Assembly: GCA_963833375.1 (NCBI GenBank)
Contig: CAWHXR010000004.1
Span: forward strand, 434,001 to 498,000
From: DASUPK01 sp963833375
Lineage (GTDB): Bacteria; Actinomycetota; Thermoleophilia; Solirubrobacterales; 70-9
Reading direction: 5' to 3'
DNA length: 64,000 bases
Numbering within the stretch: the first letter of the stretch is position 1; every line of letters starts with the position of its first letter. The translations under genes and the position numbers were made by a program. The notes beneath the pieces were generated by a model. That model was not told where the DNA came from, did not search any database, and saw nothing but the letters and a program-made list of their open reading frames with translations. This document shows, piece after piece, positions 1 to 7,412 of the stretch.

Positions 1-379
1 CCCGGATCTCCGGCGGAACCGGCGGCCGGAGGTCGAGGTCGGAGAGGGCCGCCCTCAGATAGAGGCCGGTCCCTCCCACCACGATCGGCCGGCGCCCCTG
101 ATCGAGCAGGGAATCGATCTCGCGGTGCGCCGCCTCCGCGTAGCGTCCCGCGCTGAACTCCTCCGCCGGCTCGATGAAGGACAGCAGCCGGTGCTCCAGG
201 CGCTTCCGCTGAGCGGCCGTCGCCGCGCCGCTCAGGACCTCGAGGCCGCGATAGACCTGGATCGAGTCGCAGTTGACTGCCACCGGATCGTCCCCCCGCT
301 CGCGCAGCACCTCGGCGACGGCGATGGCCACTCCCGTCTTGCCGACAGCCGTGGGGCCGAAGAGCGCGAGGACCCTCAA
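1..379 (-). CDS. miaA: tRNA dimethylallyltransferase MiaA, N-terminal part (cut by window edge)
   Basis: MiaA transfers a dimethylallyl group to N6 of A37 in tRNAs that read UNN codons and makes the substrate that MiaB then methylthiolates. Only about 126 residues lie in the window. They carry the P-loop GPTAVGKT near residue 9, the motif NCDSIQVYRGL and the segment VVGGTGLYLRA, all typical of the family. The start is a TTG whose last two bases overlap the miaB stop codon (TTGA overlap), so the two genes are translationally coupled. I found no better start in frame. The gene continues beyond position 1. Confidence 0.9.
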   Translation of the reverse strand, partial: MRVLALFGPTAVGKTGVAIAVAEVLRERGDDPVAVNCDSIQVYRGLEVLSGAATAAQRKRLEHRLLSFIEPAEEFSAGRYAEAAHREIDSLLDQGRRPIVVGGTGLYLRAALSDLDLRPPVPPEIR

Positions 380-1698
380 GCCGCGCGGCTCGCGAGGAGC
401 TCGGTGCCGCTCAGCGTGGTCGAGGTGGCGCCGCCGATCTCGACCTCCACCAGCTCGCCCGGAGCCGCGGTGCCGTCGAAGTTGACGGTCTTGTTGTGCC
501 TGGTGCGGCCCCTGAGGCGCGACGGATCCGTTCGGCTCGGTCCCTCCACCAGGACCTCCATCGTCCGGCCGACGAACCGCTCCGCCCGCTCGCGGGCACG
601 CCGCTGGACGAGCTCCACCAGCCGCTCCATGCGCTCGCGCTTGGTGGAGTGAGGCAGCTGGTCATCGAGCTCGGCCGCCTCGGTACCACGTCGCGGCGAG
701 AAGATGAAGGTGAAGGCGCCGTCGTAGCCCACCTGGTCGACTACCTCGAGCGTCTCCTCGAAGTCGGCCTCGGTCTCCCCCGGGAAGCCGACGATGATGT
801 CCGTGGTGATCGCGCAATCGGGGACGTGCTCCCTGATCAGGGCGACGCGCTCCATGTAGCGCTCGCGGCCATAGGTGCGTCGCATCCTCTTCAGAACCGA
901 CGTCGCGCCCGACTGCAGGGGCAGGTGGATGTGCTCGCAGAGCGAGGGCAGCTCCGCGTGGGCGCGGATCACATCCTCGCGCATGTCCTTGGGGTGGGGG
1001 CTCGTGTACCGGATCCGATCGATGCCGGGGACCGCGTCGACCTGGCCGAGCAGGCCCGCGAAGCTGATCCGGCGCTCCTTCGGGAGGTCGCGCCCGTAGC
1101 TGTTCACGTTCTGGCCGAGCAGGGTGATCTCGCTGACCGCGTCGCCGGAGAGCCGTTCGACCTCCGCGAGCAGCTCCTCCGGATCGCGGCTCACCTCCCG
1201 GCCGCGCACCGAGGGCACGATGCAGTACGAGCAGACGCAGTTGCAGCCCTGCGAGATCTGCAGCCAGGCCTGGAAGTCGCGGGCGCGCTTCATCGGCAGG
1301 TGCCCGGAGACGTCCTCGAACTCGAAGTAGCCCTGCGCGCTGAGCGAGTCCGAGGTCAGGAACTCCGCCAGCCGGTGGATCTGCCCCGGGCCGAAGGCGA
1401 CGTCGACGAACGGGAAGCGCCGGAAGACCTCATCCTTGACCGATTGGGCCCAGCACCCGCCCACGCCTACGACCCGGGCGGGATCCTCGGACTTGAGGCG
1501 CTTCGCCTCACCCAGGTGCGCGATGAAGCGGTTGTCGGCCGATTCCCGGATCGAGCAGGTGTTGAAGAGGATCAGGTCGGCCTGATCTCGCTCGGGGGCC
1601 TCCACGTAGCCGAGCGAGTCGAGCATCCCCTTCATCCGCTCGGAGTCGTGCTCGTTCATCTGGCAGCCGAACGTGGTGACGTGATAGCGCCGCTCCAT
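376..1698 (-). CDS. miaB: tRNA-2-methylthio-N6-dimethylallyladenosine synthase MiaB
   Basis: This radical-SAM methylthiotransferase adds the 2-methylthio group to i6A37 of tRNA. The 440-residue protein has the expected order of domains: an N-terminal UPF0004 domain with three cluster cysteines (in TFGCQMNE, FNTCSIRES and VGGCWAQ), a radical-SAM core with the CxxxCxxC motif inside CNCVCSYC, and a C-terminal TRAM domain (about residues 370-435). The ATG at 1698 starts exactly at the conserved MERRYHVTTFGCQMN, so the longer open frame upstream is not needed. A TACATT box lies 7 nt upstream, which suggests a leaderless mRNA. miaA follows with a 4-nt overlap. Confidence 0.96.
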   Translation of the reverse strand: MERRYHVTTFGCQMNEHDSERMKGMLDSLGYVEAPERDQADLILFNTCSIRESADNRFIAHLGEAKRLKSEDPARVVGVGGCWAQSVKDEVFRRFPFVDVAFGPGQIHRLAEFLTSDSLSAQGYFEFEDVSGHLPMKRARDFQAWLQISQGCNCVCSYCIVPSVRGREVSRDPEELLAEVERLSGDAVSEITLLGQNVNSYGRDLPKERRISFAGLLGQVDAVPGIDRIRYTSPHPKDMREDVIRAHAELPSLCEHIHLPLQSGATSVLKRMRRTYGRERYMERVALIREHVPDCAITTDIIVGFPGETEADFEETLEVVDQVGYDGAFTFIFSPRRGTEAAELDDQLPHSTKRERMERLVELVQRRARERAERFVGRTMEVLVEGPSRTDPSRLRGRTRHNKTVNFDGTAAPGELVEVEIGGATSTTLSGTELLASRAA

Positions 1699-1705
1699 CG
1701 CGGTC

Positions 1706-1711
1706 AATGTA
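1706..1711 (-). promoter_or_regulatory. candidate -10 box of a leaderless promoter for miaB
   Basis: TACATT lies 7 nt before the miaB ATG. With a usual -10 to start-site distance, transcription would begin at or next to the start codon. The same spacing recurs at ten other gene starts in the window. Confidence 0.5.
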
Positions 1712-1723
1712 GCGGCGCCGCCC

Positions 1724-1912
1724 TCACTTGGAGGGGGCGTTGACGATCTGTTGGATCCGGCTGTGCGAGAGCCCCAGCTCGCGCGCGACCTCGCGATAAC
1801 TGGCCCCGGCGGAGACCGCCTCCCGGACCAGGCGGTCGCGCTCGAGGCGCACCCGGGCGACGTCCTCGTCGATCTGTCGCATTGCGCGCCGGTAGTCGAG
1901 CCCCACGCGCAC
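1724..1912 (-). CDS. small helix-turn-helix protein
   Basis: A 62-residue basic/acidic protein. Its C-terminal half has the pattern of a sigma-70 region 4-like helix-turn-helix, with helices around ASYREVARELGL and SHSRIQQIVN; such small HTH proteins are common in actinobacteria. The N-terminal half is a charged helix (IDEDVARVRLERDRL). It lies between miaB and a cupredoxin gene on the same strand, 25 nt upstream of miaB. The start is uncertain: GTG at 1912, GTG at 1918 and the internal ATG at 1882 are all in frame. No target is evident. A DNA-binding role is inferred only from the HTH pattern. Confidence 0.65.
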   Translation of the reverse strand: MRVGLDYRRAMRQIDEDVARVRLERDRLVREAVSAGASYREVARELGLSHSRIQQIVNAPSK

Positions 1913-1993
1913 GCGCTCGATCCAGACGCGGCCGCGGGCCCGTGCGAAGTCGGCGTGAGCCGTCCTGTCCCGCCCGAGGGGGACCGACGTCTC

Positions 1994-2569
1994 CTAGCCC
2001 TTGGGCCCGAGAACGGTGAGGTCGCCCTGCATTCCGGCTTCTCGGTGGCCCGGCACGGTGCAGAAGAAGACGTACTTCCCTGGCGCCAGGTTGTTGAGAG
2101 TGACGGTCTGCTTCCCGTTGGAGAACGGCTGCACCTGACCGAGGACGTTGCCATTCGACGTCGCCACGGCGATGCTGTGCGGCACGGCGGAGGGATTGTC
2201 GTAGGTGATGCTCACGTTCCCCTGCTTCGCCTGGAGACCATCGGGCTGGAACACGAGCGAGCCGTCGGCAGGAGACGCCACGGCGAGGTTGATCCCTGCC
2301 GCGCCCGAGGTCGCGGGCTGGCCTGACTCGGCCTGGGCCTGCTGCTCCTCGCTCGCCTGCTTCTCTCGGCGACTCTTCTGCTCATCCTTCGACTTGACGA
2401 TCGCGAAGGCCATCGTCGTCGCGACGATCGCCGCGAAGAGCGCGATCACGCCGGCCATCACGGCGCGACTCGGCGGAAACCGCTCGCTCCGCCGGATCCC
2501 GACGAACGAGATCACGAGAGCGGCCGCGACGAGGATCCCGCCGACGACGAAGAAGAAATTGCCGTCCAT
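1994..2569 (-). CDS. membrane-anchored cupredoxin (blue copper) protein
   Basis: A 191-residue protein with two N-terminal membrane segments (about residues 5-25 and 36-58), a charged Gln/Glu-rich linker and a C-terminal cupredoxin domain outside the membrane. The copper-site pattern is visible: His in PHSIAV and Cys, His and Met in FCTVPGHREAGM, the plastocyanin/azurin-like type 1 arrangement. It probably carries electrons or binds copper at the cell surface. No oxidase subunits are adjacent, so its partner is unknown. A TAGGAT box lies 10 nt before the ATG. Confidence 0.8.
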   Translation of the reverse strand: MDGNFFFVVGGILVAAALVISFVGIRRSERFPPSRAVMAGVIALFAAIVATTMAFAIVKSKDEQKSRREKQASEEQQAQAESGQPATSGAAGINLAVASPADGSLVFQPDGLQAKQGNVSITYDNPSAVPHSIAVATSNGNVLGQVQPFSNGKQTVTLNNLAPGKYVFFCTVPGHREAGMQGDLTVLGPKG

Positions 2570-2596
2570 TCCGCCGGAGATCCTATCCGCAGGCCC

Positions 2597-3064
2597 TCAG
2601 GCGGCGTCGGCGAGCCGCTCGGCGGCCCTGACGGCCTCGTAGGCGAGCTCCATCGGATAGCCGCGCCTGACCAGGAGCCCCAGCGCGCGCTCTCGCTCGC
2701 GCTCCGAGTCGCAGTGCATCCCCCGGTCCGAGAGCAGCGCCGTGGCCCGCTCGAGCTGGGCGCGCTCGTCCTCCCCGCCGACGGCCGCCTCGATGTGCTC
2801 ACGGGGGACGCCGCGGCCCTCCAGCGCCGTGGTGATGCGATCCGGACCCCAGCCTGCGAGCTGGCGCTTGTCCTCGGCATAGCGGCGGGCGAAGCTCTCG
2901 TCGTCGACCGCCCCCGCCTCGATGAGCAGGGCGATGACCCCCTCGATCTCGCCGCCCTCCACGCCGCGCTCGGCGAGCCACGCGCGCAGCTCCGACTCGG
3001 TGCGCTCCTTGTAGCTCAGGGCCCGCAGCGCGAGCTCATGGGCGTCGTTATCCAGCTTCGCCAT
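2597..3064 (-). CDS. recX: recombination regulator RecX
   Basis: RecX binds RecA filaments and limits their activity. The 155-residue protein consists of the repeated three-helix units of the family, with recognisable pieces such as ALRALSYKERTESELRAWL and the second-unit segment FARRYAEDKRQ. It lies directly downstream of recA on the same strand, the usual order. I chose the ATG at 3064 (MAKLDNDAHE); a TTG at 3088 would add eight residues. Neither start has a strong ribosome binding site, so the start is moderately certain. Confidence 0.88.
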   Translation of the reverse strand: MAKLDNDAHELALRALSYKERTESELRAWLAERGVEGGEIEGVIALLIEAGAVDDESFARRYAEDKRQLAGWGPDRITTALEGRGVPREHIEAAVGGEDERAQLERATALLSDRGMHCDSERERERALGLLVRRGYPMELAYEAVRAAERLADAA

Positions 3065-3142
3065 CAGTCGGGACCGCTGCGCCCGCAAACATCAGTCGCG
3101 TCTGCAAGCAGTCGCTCCAAGATGGGGCGGGCTTGCGGGCCC

Positions 3143-4279
3143 CTAGGCGGCCTTCCTCTGAGCCTTGGGCTTGTCCGCGGCCTTCACCACGTCCGCGGCC
3201 TTGGCCGCGTCGACAGCCTTCTCGGCCTCCGGGCGCGTCTCGGCCTCGTCGCCGAGCCCGAGCTTCTCGTGGATCTTCCGCTCGAGCTCGGCTCCGAGCT
3301 CCGGGTTGTCGCGCAGGAACTCCTTGGTGTTGTTGCGGCCCTGGCCGAGCCGCGTCTCGCCGTAGGAGAAGAAGGAGCCCGACTTCTGGATCAGGTCGTG
3401 CTCCAGGGCCATGTCGAGCAGGCCGCCCTCCTTCGAGATCCCGACGCCGTACTCGATGTCGAATTCGGCCTGCCGGAACGGAGGCGCCACCTTGTTCTTC
3501 ACGACCTTCACCCGGACCCGGTTGCCGACCGCCTCGGTGCCCTCCTTGAGGGTCTCGATGCGGCGGATGTCGAGCCGCTGCGAGGAATAGAACTTCAGCG
3601 CCCGGCCGCCCGGCTGGGTCTCGGGCGAGCCGAACATGACGCCGATCTTCTCCCGGATCTGGTTGGTGAACAGGCAGACGGTCTTGGCGCGGCTCAGGTT
3701 GCCCGCCAGCTTGCGCAGCGCCTGGGACATCAGGCGAGCCTGGAGGCCGACGTGGGAGTCGCCCATCTGGCCCTCGAGCTCGACCCGCGGGGTCAGCGCC
3801 GCCACCGAGTCCACCGCGACCACGTCGACGGCGCCGGAGCGCACCAGCACGTCGACGATCTCCAGCGCCTGCTCGCCGTAGTCCGGCTGGGAGATCAGCA
3901 GCTCGTCGGTGTTGACGCCGATCCTCCGGGCGTAGCTCGGGTCGATCGCGTGCTCCGTGTCGACGAAGGCGCAGACGCCGCCGCGGGCCTGTGCCTCGGC
4001 GACGATGTGGTAGACCAGCGTCGTCTTCCCGGAGGACTCCGGGCCGAAGATCTCGATGATCCTGCCGCGCGGCACCCCCCCGACGCCGAGGGCGATGTCC
4101 AGCGGCAGCGCGCCGCTGGAGATCGTCTCCACGTTCATCGCGCCGACGTCGCCGAGCTTCATCAGGGCGCCCTGGCCGAAGTTCTGCTCGATCTGCTTGA
4201 CGGCCGCCTGCAGCGCCTGGTCGCGAGCCTTCGCGTCCTTCTCGCCGACTTCTCTCAGGTTGGGCTTCTGATCTGCCAT
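3143..4279 (-). CDS. recA: recombinase RecA
   Basis: The RecA recombinase polymerises on single-stranded DNA, drives homologous pairing and stimulates LexA self-cleavage. The 378-residue protein is full length, with Walker A GPESSGKT at residues 79-86, the catalytic segment DTEHAIDPSYA, the Walker B strand VVAVDSVAAL and the loop region around LFTNQIREKIGVMFG. The C-terminus is a Lys/Ala-rich tail. The ATG at 4279 is preceded by AGGTGA at 5 nt, so it is preferred over the GTG at 4288. recX follows; thpR ends 18 nt upstream of recA. Confidence 0.98.
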   Translation of the reverse strand: MADQKPNLREVGEKDAKARDQALQAAVKQIEQNFGQGALMKLGDVGAMNVETISSGALPLDIALGVGGVPRGRIIEIFGPESSGKTTLVYHIVAEAQARGGVCAFVDTEHAIDPSYARRIGVNTDELLISQPDYGEQALEIVDVLVRSGAVDVVAVDSVAALTPRVELEGQMGDSHVGLQARLMSQALRKLAGNLSRAKTVCLFTNQIREKIGVMFGSPETQPGGRALKFYSSQRLDIRRIETLKEGTEAVGNRVRVKVVKNKVAPPFRQAEFDIEYGVGISKEGGLLDMALEHDLIQKSGSFFSYGETRLGQGRNNTKEFLRDNPELGAELERKIHEKLGLGDEAETRPEAEKAVDAAKAADVVKAADKPKAQRKAA

Positions 4280-4297
4280 CTCGGTCACCTCTCTGTC

Positions 4298-4906
4298 CTA
4301 GTCATCTTGGGCGGTCGGAAGCTCCAACTCGGCCATCGGCTCGTACTCTGCACCGGTCCTGCGCAGGTGCGATTTGAAGAGCACCAGACGTGTCGGACGG
4401 AAGAACCGGAACATGTGTTCGGGTAGCGGACGCAGCGGATTCCTGATCAGGGCGGGCTTTCGGCTTCCCCGCGCCTCCGGCTTCACCCGGGCGACGGTCA
4501 GGTGCGGCCAGAACGGCCGCTTCTCCGGCTCGTAGAAGCCGGCGGCCACCAACCCCTCCTCAACCCGCGCCTGCAGCGTGACCGTCTCCTCCGAGTGCGC
4601 CCCGAGCGCGATCAGCCGCGGGCGCTTGCCGGGCGGGACGCCGACCGGCTCGGCGATCAGCTCCACGGCCGGAGCCGCCGCGTCATCCAGGTGGAACGCC
4701 GCCTTGGCGATCGCCTTGACGTCCTTCTCCGCCTGATAGCCGAGGAAGACCAGCGTCATGTGCAGGGCCTCCGGCCTGACCACCCGCAGCGCCGGATCGG
4801 AGAGCGCCGTCCGCTGCCAGTCCACCAGCCCGGCTCGTACGTCCTGCGGCAGGTCGAGCGCGACGAACAGGCGGGCCCTGGGGCTCTTGAGGCGCTCCTT
4901 GGCCAC
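4298..4906 (-). CDS. thpR: RNA 2',3'-cyclic phosphodiesterase (2'-5' RNA ligase family) ThpR
   Basis: A two-histidine phosphoesterase of 202 residues that opens 2',3'-cyclic phosphates on RNA. Both HxTx motifs are present: HMTL at residues 49-52 and HLTV in the second half, separated by about 85 residues as expected. It starts with GTG at 4906, and a TAGCGT box lies 6 nt before it, so it may be leaderless. It lies 18 nt upstream of recA and may share its transcript. Its cellular RNA target is not known. Confidence 0.88.
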   Translation of the reverse strand: MAKERLKSPRARLFVALDLPQDVRAGLVDWQRTALSDPALRVVRPEALHMTLVFLGYQAEKDVKAIAKAAFHLDDAAAPAVELIAEPVGVPPGKRPRLIALGAHSEETVTLQARVEEGLVAAGFYEPEKRPFWPHLTVARVKPEARGSRKPALIRNPLRPLPEHMFRFFRPTRLVLFKSHLRRTGAEYEPMAELELPTAQDD

Positions 4907-4912
4907 GCCCGA

Positions 4913-4918
4913 ACGCTA
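4913..4918 (-). promoter_or_regulatory. candidate -10 box of a leaderless promoter for thpR
   Basis: TAGCGT lies 6 nt before the GTG start of thpR, in the short gap to the divergently oriented hydrolase gene. Confidence 0.45.
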
Positions 4919-5019
4919 GTCCCCTGCCCGGCCGAGAAGACCGCGATCCGCGCCGCTGCGCTCATCCAGCACGCTCAGGCGGCGCGCCGCGGTTCTCTCC
5001 CCCCCGGCAGAGGGCTCCA

Positions 5020-5025
5020 TAGACT
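5020..5025 (+). promoter_or_regulatory. candidate -10 box of a leaderless promoter for the hydrolase at 5033
   Basis: TAGACT lies 7 nt before the ATG at 5033, in a 126-nt gap between divergent genes. No Shine-Dalgarno sequence is visible before this ATG. Confidence 0.5.
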
Positions 5026-5032
5026 CGCGGAC

Positions 5033-5911
5033 ATGGAACGAGCCCTGCCCGAGGTCGCCGGCGTCCGCCACCGGTTCGTCAGCGCCGGCGGCCTGCGTAC
5101 CCACGTCGCTGAGGCGGGTGAGGGGCCGCCGCTCGTCATGCTCCACGGCTGGCCCCAGCACTGGTGGCTCTGGCACGAGCTGATCGGGCCACTCGCGGAA
5201 TCGCACCGCGTGATCTGCCCCGACCTGCGTGGGTTCGGCTGGACGGCCGCCCCTCCGGGCGGCTACGACCCGGAGATCTTCGCGTCGGACGTGATCGCGC
5301 TCCTCGACACCCTCGAGATCGAGGAACCGGTCGACCTCGTCGGCCATGACTGGGGCGGCTGGACCGGGTTCATGCTGTGCCTCCTCCACCCCGAGCGGAT
5401 CCGCCGCTACCTCGCGCTCAACATCCTCCACCCGTTCGTGCGGCCGCACGCTCGCTCGCTGTTCACCGGATGGAGGTTCTGGTACCAGCTCGTGATCGCA
5501 GCGCCGTCCCTCGGCCGCCGGCTGTTTGCCGGGAACGGGCTCCTCCAGGATCCCGTCCTCCACTGGATCGGGGCGCGCCGGACGCCTTGGGATGAGGCGG
5601 AGCTGGCTCTGTACCTCGATCAGTTCCGCGAGCCGGCGCGCGCCGAGGCCAGCGCCCTGCTCTACCGGCACTCCGCCTTCCATCTGTTTCCCACCGTCCT
5701 CCGGGGCCGGTACCGGCGGATGACGATGGACCACTCGTCGCTGCTCCTCTTCGGCACCGACGACAAGGTGCTGGACCACAGACTCTTGCCCGGATTCGAG
5801 CGGAACGCGCCCAACATGCGCCTCGAGCTCGTCGCGGGAGTCGGCCACTTCATCGTCGACGAGCGTCCCGACCTGGTCCTGGAGCGGGCCAGGTCGCTAT
5901 TCGGCGACTGA
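5033..5911 (+). CDS. alpha/beta hydrolase, epoxide hydrolase-like
   Basis: A 292-residue cytoplasmic alpha/beta-hydrolase. The oxyanion motif HGWP is at residues 38-41 and the nucleophile elbow GHDWGG has Asp at 106, which marks the epoxide hydrolase/haloalkane dehalogenase group rather than esterases. The catalytic His is in GVGHFI near residue 272. A cap domain with WRFWYQ and TPWDEAEL lies between. The substrate cannot be read from sequence. The ATG is chosen because it follows a -10-like box and begins the conserved region. Its TGA directly abuts the stop codon of the convergent lipoprotein gene. Confidence 0.85.
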   Translation: MERALPEVAGVRHRFVSAGGLRTHVAEAGEGPPLVMLHGWPQHWWLWHELIGPLAESHRVICPDLRGFGWTAAPPGGYDPEIFASDVIALLDTLEIEEPVDLVGHDWGGWTGFMLCLLHPERIRRYLALNILHPFVRPHARSLFTGWRFWYQLVIAAPSLGRRLFAGNGLLQDPVLHWIGARRTPWDEAELALYLDQFREPARAEASALLYRHSAFHLFPTVLRGRYRRMTMDHSSLLLFGTDDKVLDHRLLPGFERNAPNMRLELVAGVGHFIVDERPDLVLERARSLFGD

Positions 5912-6475
5912 TCAGTCGCCGGTCGGCGCCGGCGAGATCTCCCCGCGCCCGGCGACCTGGAGGTCCGCCGGGAGCTTCGCGCCCCAGCGGTCGGCGAGCA
6001 CCTGCAGCCGCGTGCGCCAGGCGATGATCGCCGCGCGCTGCTCGTTCTGGAAATGCGGCAGCTCGTCGAAGGCGCGATCCCGCAGCGCCGCGACCAGTGC
6101 ACTCAGGTAGGTGTCCTGAAGGACGAAGGTGTGCGCGTAGGCGCCATGAACGCCGCGCAGCTCGCCCGGGACCGGGTCCACCTCGGCGATTCGTACCGCG
6201 TAGGCGGCGACGCCGCGCTCCAGCCTCCCCAGCCTGCGACGCGCTTGCGCGACGCTCAGATCCCCGCCGGCATAGCCCGCCAGGATCGGGTCGGCGCGGT
6301 CGAGCAACTCGTTGATCCCAAGGCGGATCGGCTGCACCTTCGCGACGTAGTCCTCGAGCGCCTGACGCTGCTCCGCCGTGCTGGTGTCGGAGCCGCAGCC
6401 GAGCACGGTGAGCGCCAGCGCGGCGGCGAGGATCGAGCCCGCCAGCGTCGCGAGTGCGGCCCGCCGGTCAGCCAC
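5912..6475 (-). CDS. predicted lipoprotein of unknown function
   Basis: A 187-residue exported protein. Residues 1-27 form a signal peptide with positive charges, a hydrophobic stretch and the lipobox VLGC, so Cys27 is the likely lipidated residue. The rest looks mainly helical (for example ALEDYVAKVQPIRLGINELLDRA-like segments), with no catalytic motif I recognise. The GTG start overlaps the end of the upstream exported hydrolase gene by 8 nt, so the two are probably coupled and may act together at the cell envelope. Confidence 0.72.
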   Translation of the reverse strand: MADRRAALATLAGSILAAALALTVLGCGSDTSTAEQRQALEDYVAKVQPIRLGINELLDRADPILAGYAGGDLSVAQARRRLGRLERGVAAYAVRIAEVDPVPGELRGVHGAYAHTFVLQDTYLSALVAALRDRAFDELPHFQNEQRAAIIAWRTRLQVLADRWGAKLPADLQVAGRGEISPAPTGD

Positions 6476-7412
6476 CGCGTGCCCTCGCCACCATTCCCAG
6501 GACCTTTCGCGCGACCAGGCCGGGCCGGTTCACGTGCACCTGGTGACCGCTGCCGACGGCGACCACGTGCCTCACCCCCGGCTCCAGCGAGACCAGGTAT
6601 CTTTGCGCGCGCTTCCAGACCCGGTTCACGAACCGGGCGAAGCGCCGGGTGACGCCGATGGGCACCCCGAAGCCCCAGTCGGCGGAGATCACCACCATGG
6701 GGATTCGGCGCGGTGGCGCCTGCTGGCTCTTCATCTCGGCGAAGCTCCGGTAGAAGTCGACCGCCTCGAGGTCCTCGTACTGCGCCGCGTCCGGTGAGAC
6801 CGATTGCAGGTAGTAGAGGTTGTAGCGAGCGAATTGACTGGGCTTCATCAGTCCCCGCATCGCCTCGGAGATCGCGTCCACCAGCACCAGCCCGGCCACC
6901 TCGAGGGGGTAGCGACTGGCGTACTGGCGGGCGACCAGGCCCCCGGTGGAGGCGCCCACCATCACGTACGGGCCGGGCACGCCGGCCGCGGCCAGCAGAT
7001 CGTGCAGCTCGGTCACGATCTCGCCCGTGCTGCGGGGCATCGGCACCGGATCGCTGCGGCTGACGACCGGGAAGTGGGCGAGAGTCCCCGGCCGGTCGTA
7101 GATGCATGCCCTGGTGAACGGCGTGACCCTGGGGAAGACGCCCGTGCCGAAACCTCCCTGCACCGACCAGCTCCAGATGTCGCCGCGGCTGCGCAGACCC
7201 GACTCGAAGATCACGGTCGGGGTGCCGCTGCCATGACACTCGAGATAGAGGCGCCGGCCACCTTCGATCGCCACCTTGCCCGCGAAGTCGCCCGCGCCCG
7301 CCGGGCCCGCTGACTGCGCCGCGACCGGCGGCGCTCCCTGCGATTCCGCCAGCAGACTCGTGGCGAGCGCGACCGCCAGGCCGACCCGCAGCAGCCTCGC
7401 CCGGCCGCTCAT
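6468..7412 (-). CDS. exported alpha/beta hydrolase
   Basis: A 314-residue protein with a signal peptide (about residues 1-32) and an alpha/beta-hydrolase fold. The nucleophile elbow is GASTGG with Ser155, and the likely catalytic His is in the GSGHQVHVNRP segment near residue 290. It resembles secreted serine hydrolases and esterases of actinobacteria; the substrate is unknown. The ATG overlaps the cinA stop (ATGA), and the lipoprotein gene follows with an 8-nt overlap. The cinA-hydrolase-lipoprotein string is therefore one transcription unit. Confidence 0.82.
   Translation of the reverse strand: MSGRARLLRVGLAVALATSLLAESQGAPPVAAQSAGPAGAGDFAGKVAIEGGRRLYLECHGSGTPTVIFESGLRSRGDIWSWSVQGGFGTGVFPRVTPFTRACIYDRPGTLAHFPVVSRSDPVPMPRSTGEIVTELHDLLAAAGVPGPYVMVGASTGGLVARQYASRYPLEVAGLVLVDAISEAMRGLMKPSQFARYNLYYLQSVSPDAAQYEDLEAVDFYRSFAEMKSQQAPPRRIPMVVISADWGFGVPIGVTRRFARFVNRVWKRAQRYLVSLEPGVRHVVAVGSGHQVHVNRPGLVARKVLGMVARARGG

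Noticed and set aside
2714..4426. Long open frame on the plus strand opposite recX, recA and thpR
   Set aside because: It mirrors well-identified genes in a high-GC genome, where antisense frames stay open by chance, and its translation has no domain. The same applies to other long antisense frames, such as those opposite dapB/M16 (17778-20084) and manB (54871-56943).
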